From an uncultured Myxococcales bacterium (lineage in GTDB: Bacteria > Myxococcota_A > Polyangia > Polyangiales > Polyangiaceae), in contig CALMUT010000148.1 of assembly GCA_937872925.1 (NCBI GenBank), positions 1 through 64,000 on the forward strand: 64,000 nucleotides of DNA, given 5' to 3'. This document shows positions 62,408 to 64,000 of this stretch, in pieces. The position numbers and the translations under genes were made by a program. The first letter of the stretch is position 1. Every line of letters begins with the position of its first letter. The notes beneath the pieces are model-generated. The model was not told the DNA's origin. It saw nothing but the letters and a program-made list of their open reading frames with translations, and did not search any database.

Positions 62408-64000
62408 CTATTCCAGTGCTTTTCCTCCGAAGAGCTGTTGCGCGAGTTTCTCTAGGCGAGCGCGGGACGCGCGATTCTTGATCAAGGAGTGCGTGACCAG
62501 CGCGGAGCCGGTCAGGCTCGCGTCGAGGCTGACGCTATCCTTCGCGCCGATGCGGAAGCCTAGCTCCGCTTTTCCACTGCGCGGCTTTGAGCTGTAAAGC
62601 ACCACATCGAATTTTCCAGAGTTGTTGGTGTCGTAGAACGCCCACGCCAGACCATTGCGTTGGAAGTACGCATATTCCGCGTCGAATTTGCCGTCGCGTA
62701 CCAGCTTGCGTAAGTCGAGCCCCTTGGTGCTCTTGTTGGCAAGGCTGTTGCGATCCAGATCGACAAGATAGCCGTCACTGCCTTGTGCGTTGATGACCAC
62801 AACGGACTTCTGCAAGCCCGCCACGTCTAGCAGTTCAAAGCCCGCCCCACGGTGGTCTTCGTAGGGGTGGGGAAACGATGCGATGCCGCCCCCACTGGCG
62901 CTCATCAGCTTGAGAAAGCTCTTGCCGATCAACTTGCGTAGGGCTTGTGCGTGCTCGGGTTTTGCCAGTAGTTCTGCGCGGATCAACTTGCGCCCGACAT
63001 TCTCCGAAACTGCCGTGCGCGCGCCACCGGCGTCCACACTTTGGGCGGACGCGGCCACGTACAGGCGGCTCCCTGGCGAGTGCAACGCCAGATCAAAACG
63101 ACCGTCGTCATCGGTGTCGTACCAGACCCACATATGGTTGCCTTGGCTGACGATGCTGACTTCAGCATCGAAGGCTTTGTCGATCTTGTCCGCGGTGGTG
63201 CGGGCGGGCAGCCGGCCGATACTGTTTCCGTCTAGGTCGAGCAAGATCCGCGTTGAAAACGCCGTGGTAACGCGCAGCGTGTCCCGCTTGCCGTCGCCAT
63301 CGGAGTCCAAAGCAAGCGCGGTCCCGGTGGCGCCAAGGGGCTCTGGCAGCGCGTCGGCGCTTGCGCCGGAGCTATCCACGTAGCGTGACGGAAACGCAGC
63401 ATTGGCAATGCGGTCGAAGCGAGGTCGCAGCGCGGCGTTTTGAAACAGCGCGGGGCGTAGGATGCGGCCCGAACGAAGCGAGTCGTCCTTCGTCAGTTCT
63501 TCCTTGTTCGAGATCTTGTACGCGGTTCGCGGTCGACCGGTCATGCCGTCGTCCACGAGCAACACGTCCATCTTGCCGTCGTTGTCTGTGTCGTACCAAA
63601 TGTAGGAGTTGCGTTCGACTTGCAGGTAAATCAGCTCCGCGTCGAAGCGCTGCTTCTCGTAGACTTCCGTGAGCGGCGGCAATGTCTTGCCCTGAAAGCT
63701 GTCCTGGTCGATGTCCACGAAGACAGCCGCGCTTTGCCGAGGGCAAAAACTGCACGGGCGCCGTCCTTGCAAAAGTAGTGCGTCCACGCGCCCATCTAGG
63801 TCTACGTCTTCGTAGCTGGCATCGCCGCCGCCGTCCTTCCACGGGTTGGGAAGCATTTGTGCCGGCTTGCTGGGTCGCTTCTTGACGAAATCCGCCACTT
63901 CTGAGCGATGGATGTGGAACGAGAGCAGCCCCCCCGTCTTGCCGTCGCGGTTGGAGAAGGCATTGAGTCCGATTAGCTCTCCCTGGTCGCTGACCAGCGG
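62408..64000 (-). CDS. Trypsin-like protease end plus acidic repeat region, 5' end outside window
   Basis: The frame is open from 62408 to the window edge, so the gene continues to the right. A GTG at 63898 is a possible start, but the codons before it encode PLVSDQGELIGLNAFSNRDG and GGLLSFHIHRSEVADFV, which look like the end of a trypsin-like (S1/S1C) protease domain just past the catalytic Ser. The true protein is therefore longer and begins outside the window. The rest (about 500 residues) contains repeated Asp-rich short motifs, for example DTDNDGKMDVLLVDD, DSDGDGKRDTLRV, DTDDDGRFDLAL and DTNNSGKFDVVLY, similar to FG-GAP/VCBS-type calcium-binding repeats, so a secreted or surface protein is likely. 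It converges on the FAD gene. Confidence 0.75.
   Translation of the reverse strand, partial: PLVSDQGELIGLNAFSNRDGKTGGLLSFHIHRSEVADFVKKRPSKPAQMLPNPWKDGGGDASYEDVDLDGRVDALLLQGRRPCSFCPRQSAAVFVDIDQDSFQGKTLPPLTEVYEKQRFDAELIYLQVERNSYIWYDTDNDGKMDVLLVDDGMTGRPRTAYKISNKEELTKDDSLRSGRILRPALFQNAALRPRFDRIANAAFPSRYVDSSGASADALPEPLGATGTALALDSDGDGKRDTLRVTTAFSTRILLDLDGNSIGRLPARTTADKIDKAFDAEVSIVSQGNHMWVWYDTDDDGRFDLALHSPGSRLYVAASAQSVDAGGARTAVSENVGRKLIRAELLAKPEHAQALRKLIGKSFLKLMSASGGGIASFPHPYEDHRGAGFELLDVAGLQKSVVVINAQGSDGYLVDLDRNSLANKSTKGLDLRKLVRDGKFDAEYAYFQRNGLAWAFYDTNNSGKFDVVLYSSKPRSGKAELGFRIGAKDSVSLDASLTGSALVTHSLIKNRASRARLEKLAQQLFGGKALE

Overview
This is a 64 kb stretch of high-GC chromosomal DNA, most likely from a myxobacterium (Myxococcota, probably a Polyangiales-type genome). 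The signs are: a secreted protease with a MYXO-CTERM-like tail; many lipoproteins with Gly/Ser/Ala-rich linkers and Cys-rich tails; two large Ser/Thr protein kinases, one fused to an ATPase/TPR module; TPR-PEGA proteins; formylglycine-generating-enzyme-fold lipoproteins; and a thrombospondin-type-3 outer-membrane protein. I saw no insertion sequence, phage gene, CRISPR array or rRNA. The only RNA gene is a tRNA-Ala(CGC). Codon and base use look uniform, so this reads as core plus lineage-specific chromosome rather than a mobile island.

Layout. 1-6 kb: a Memo-family protein cut by the left edge, YqgE/AlgH, Pcm methyltransferase, an FGE-fold secreted protein, an SRPBCC protein, a trypsin-like protease and a dihaem lipoprotein. 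6.3-14.6 kb: tRNA-Ala, dnaK with a candidate sigma70 promoter and a hairpin terminator, a GST, a geranylgeranyl-reductase-family flavoprotein and two envelope proteins. 14.5-26.7 kb: an unbroken minus-strand run (TSP3/barrel protein, HEAT-repeat protein, xseB, cinA-like, radC, PP2C-cNMP protein, FecR lipoprotein, two envelope proteins, RluA-type pseudouridine synthase), many of whose genes overlap by a few bases. 26.9-33.9 kb: murA, short-form hisG, lipoproteins, a PhnD-like protein without a signal peptide, an FGE-fold lipoprotein and a ComEA-type HhH protein. 34-43.7 kb: membrane and coiled-coil proteins, a Tat-exported DUF362 protein, an RRM protein, a response regulator, a VWA protein, an ABC exporter and a Cys-rich lipoprotein.

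44-48.4 kb is the most interesting part. It holds a GntR regulator with an operator over its own -10 box, followed by a DUF1648/DUF5808 membrane protein. Next to it is a divergent module: a TetR-type regulator fused to two DUF2249-like domains, translationally coupled to a polytopic NnrS/oxidase-like protein, and facing a YtfE-like hemerythrin gene across a perfect 20-bp palindrome. I read this as a candidate nitric-oxide/redox-responsive regulon. 48.4-55.3 kb: a kinase plus TPR-PEGA pair, a J-domain protein, a lipoprotein, exonuclease III and a sphingosine-1-phosphate-lyase-like enzyme. 55.3-62.4 kb: a 1285-aa kinase/ATPase/TPR protein, then an acetoacetate-decarboxylase-family gene broken by one in-frame TAA and coupled to a large FAD oxidoreductase. 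The right edge cuts a protein whose visible N-terminal part is the end of a trypsin-like protease domain and whose remainder is an acidic repeat region.

Functions are assigned from motifs and family knowledge by eye; no database search was run.
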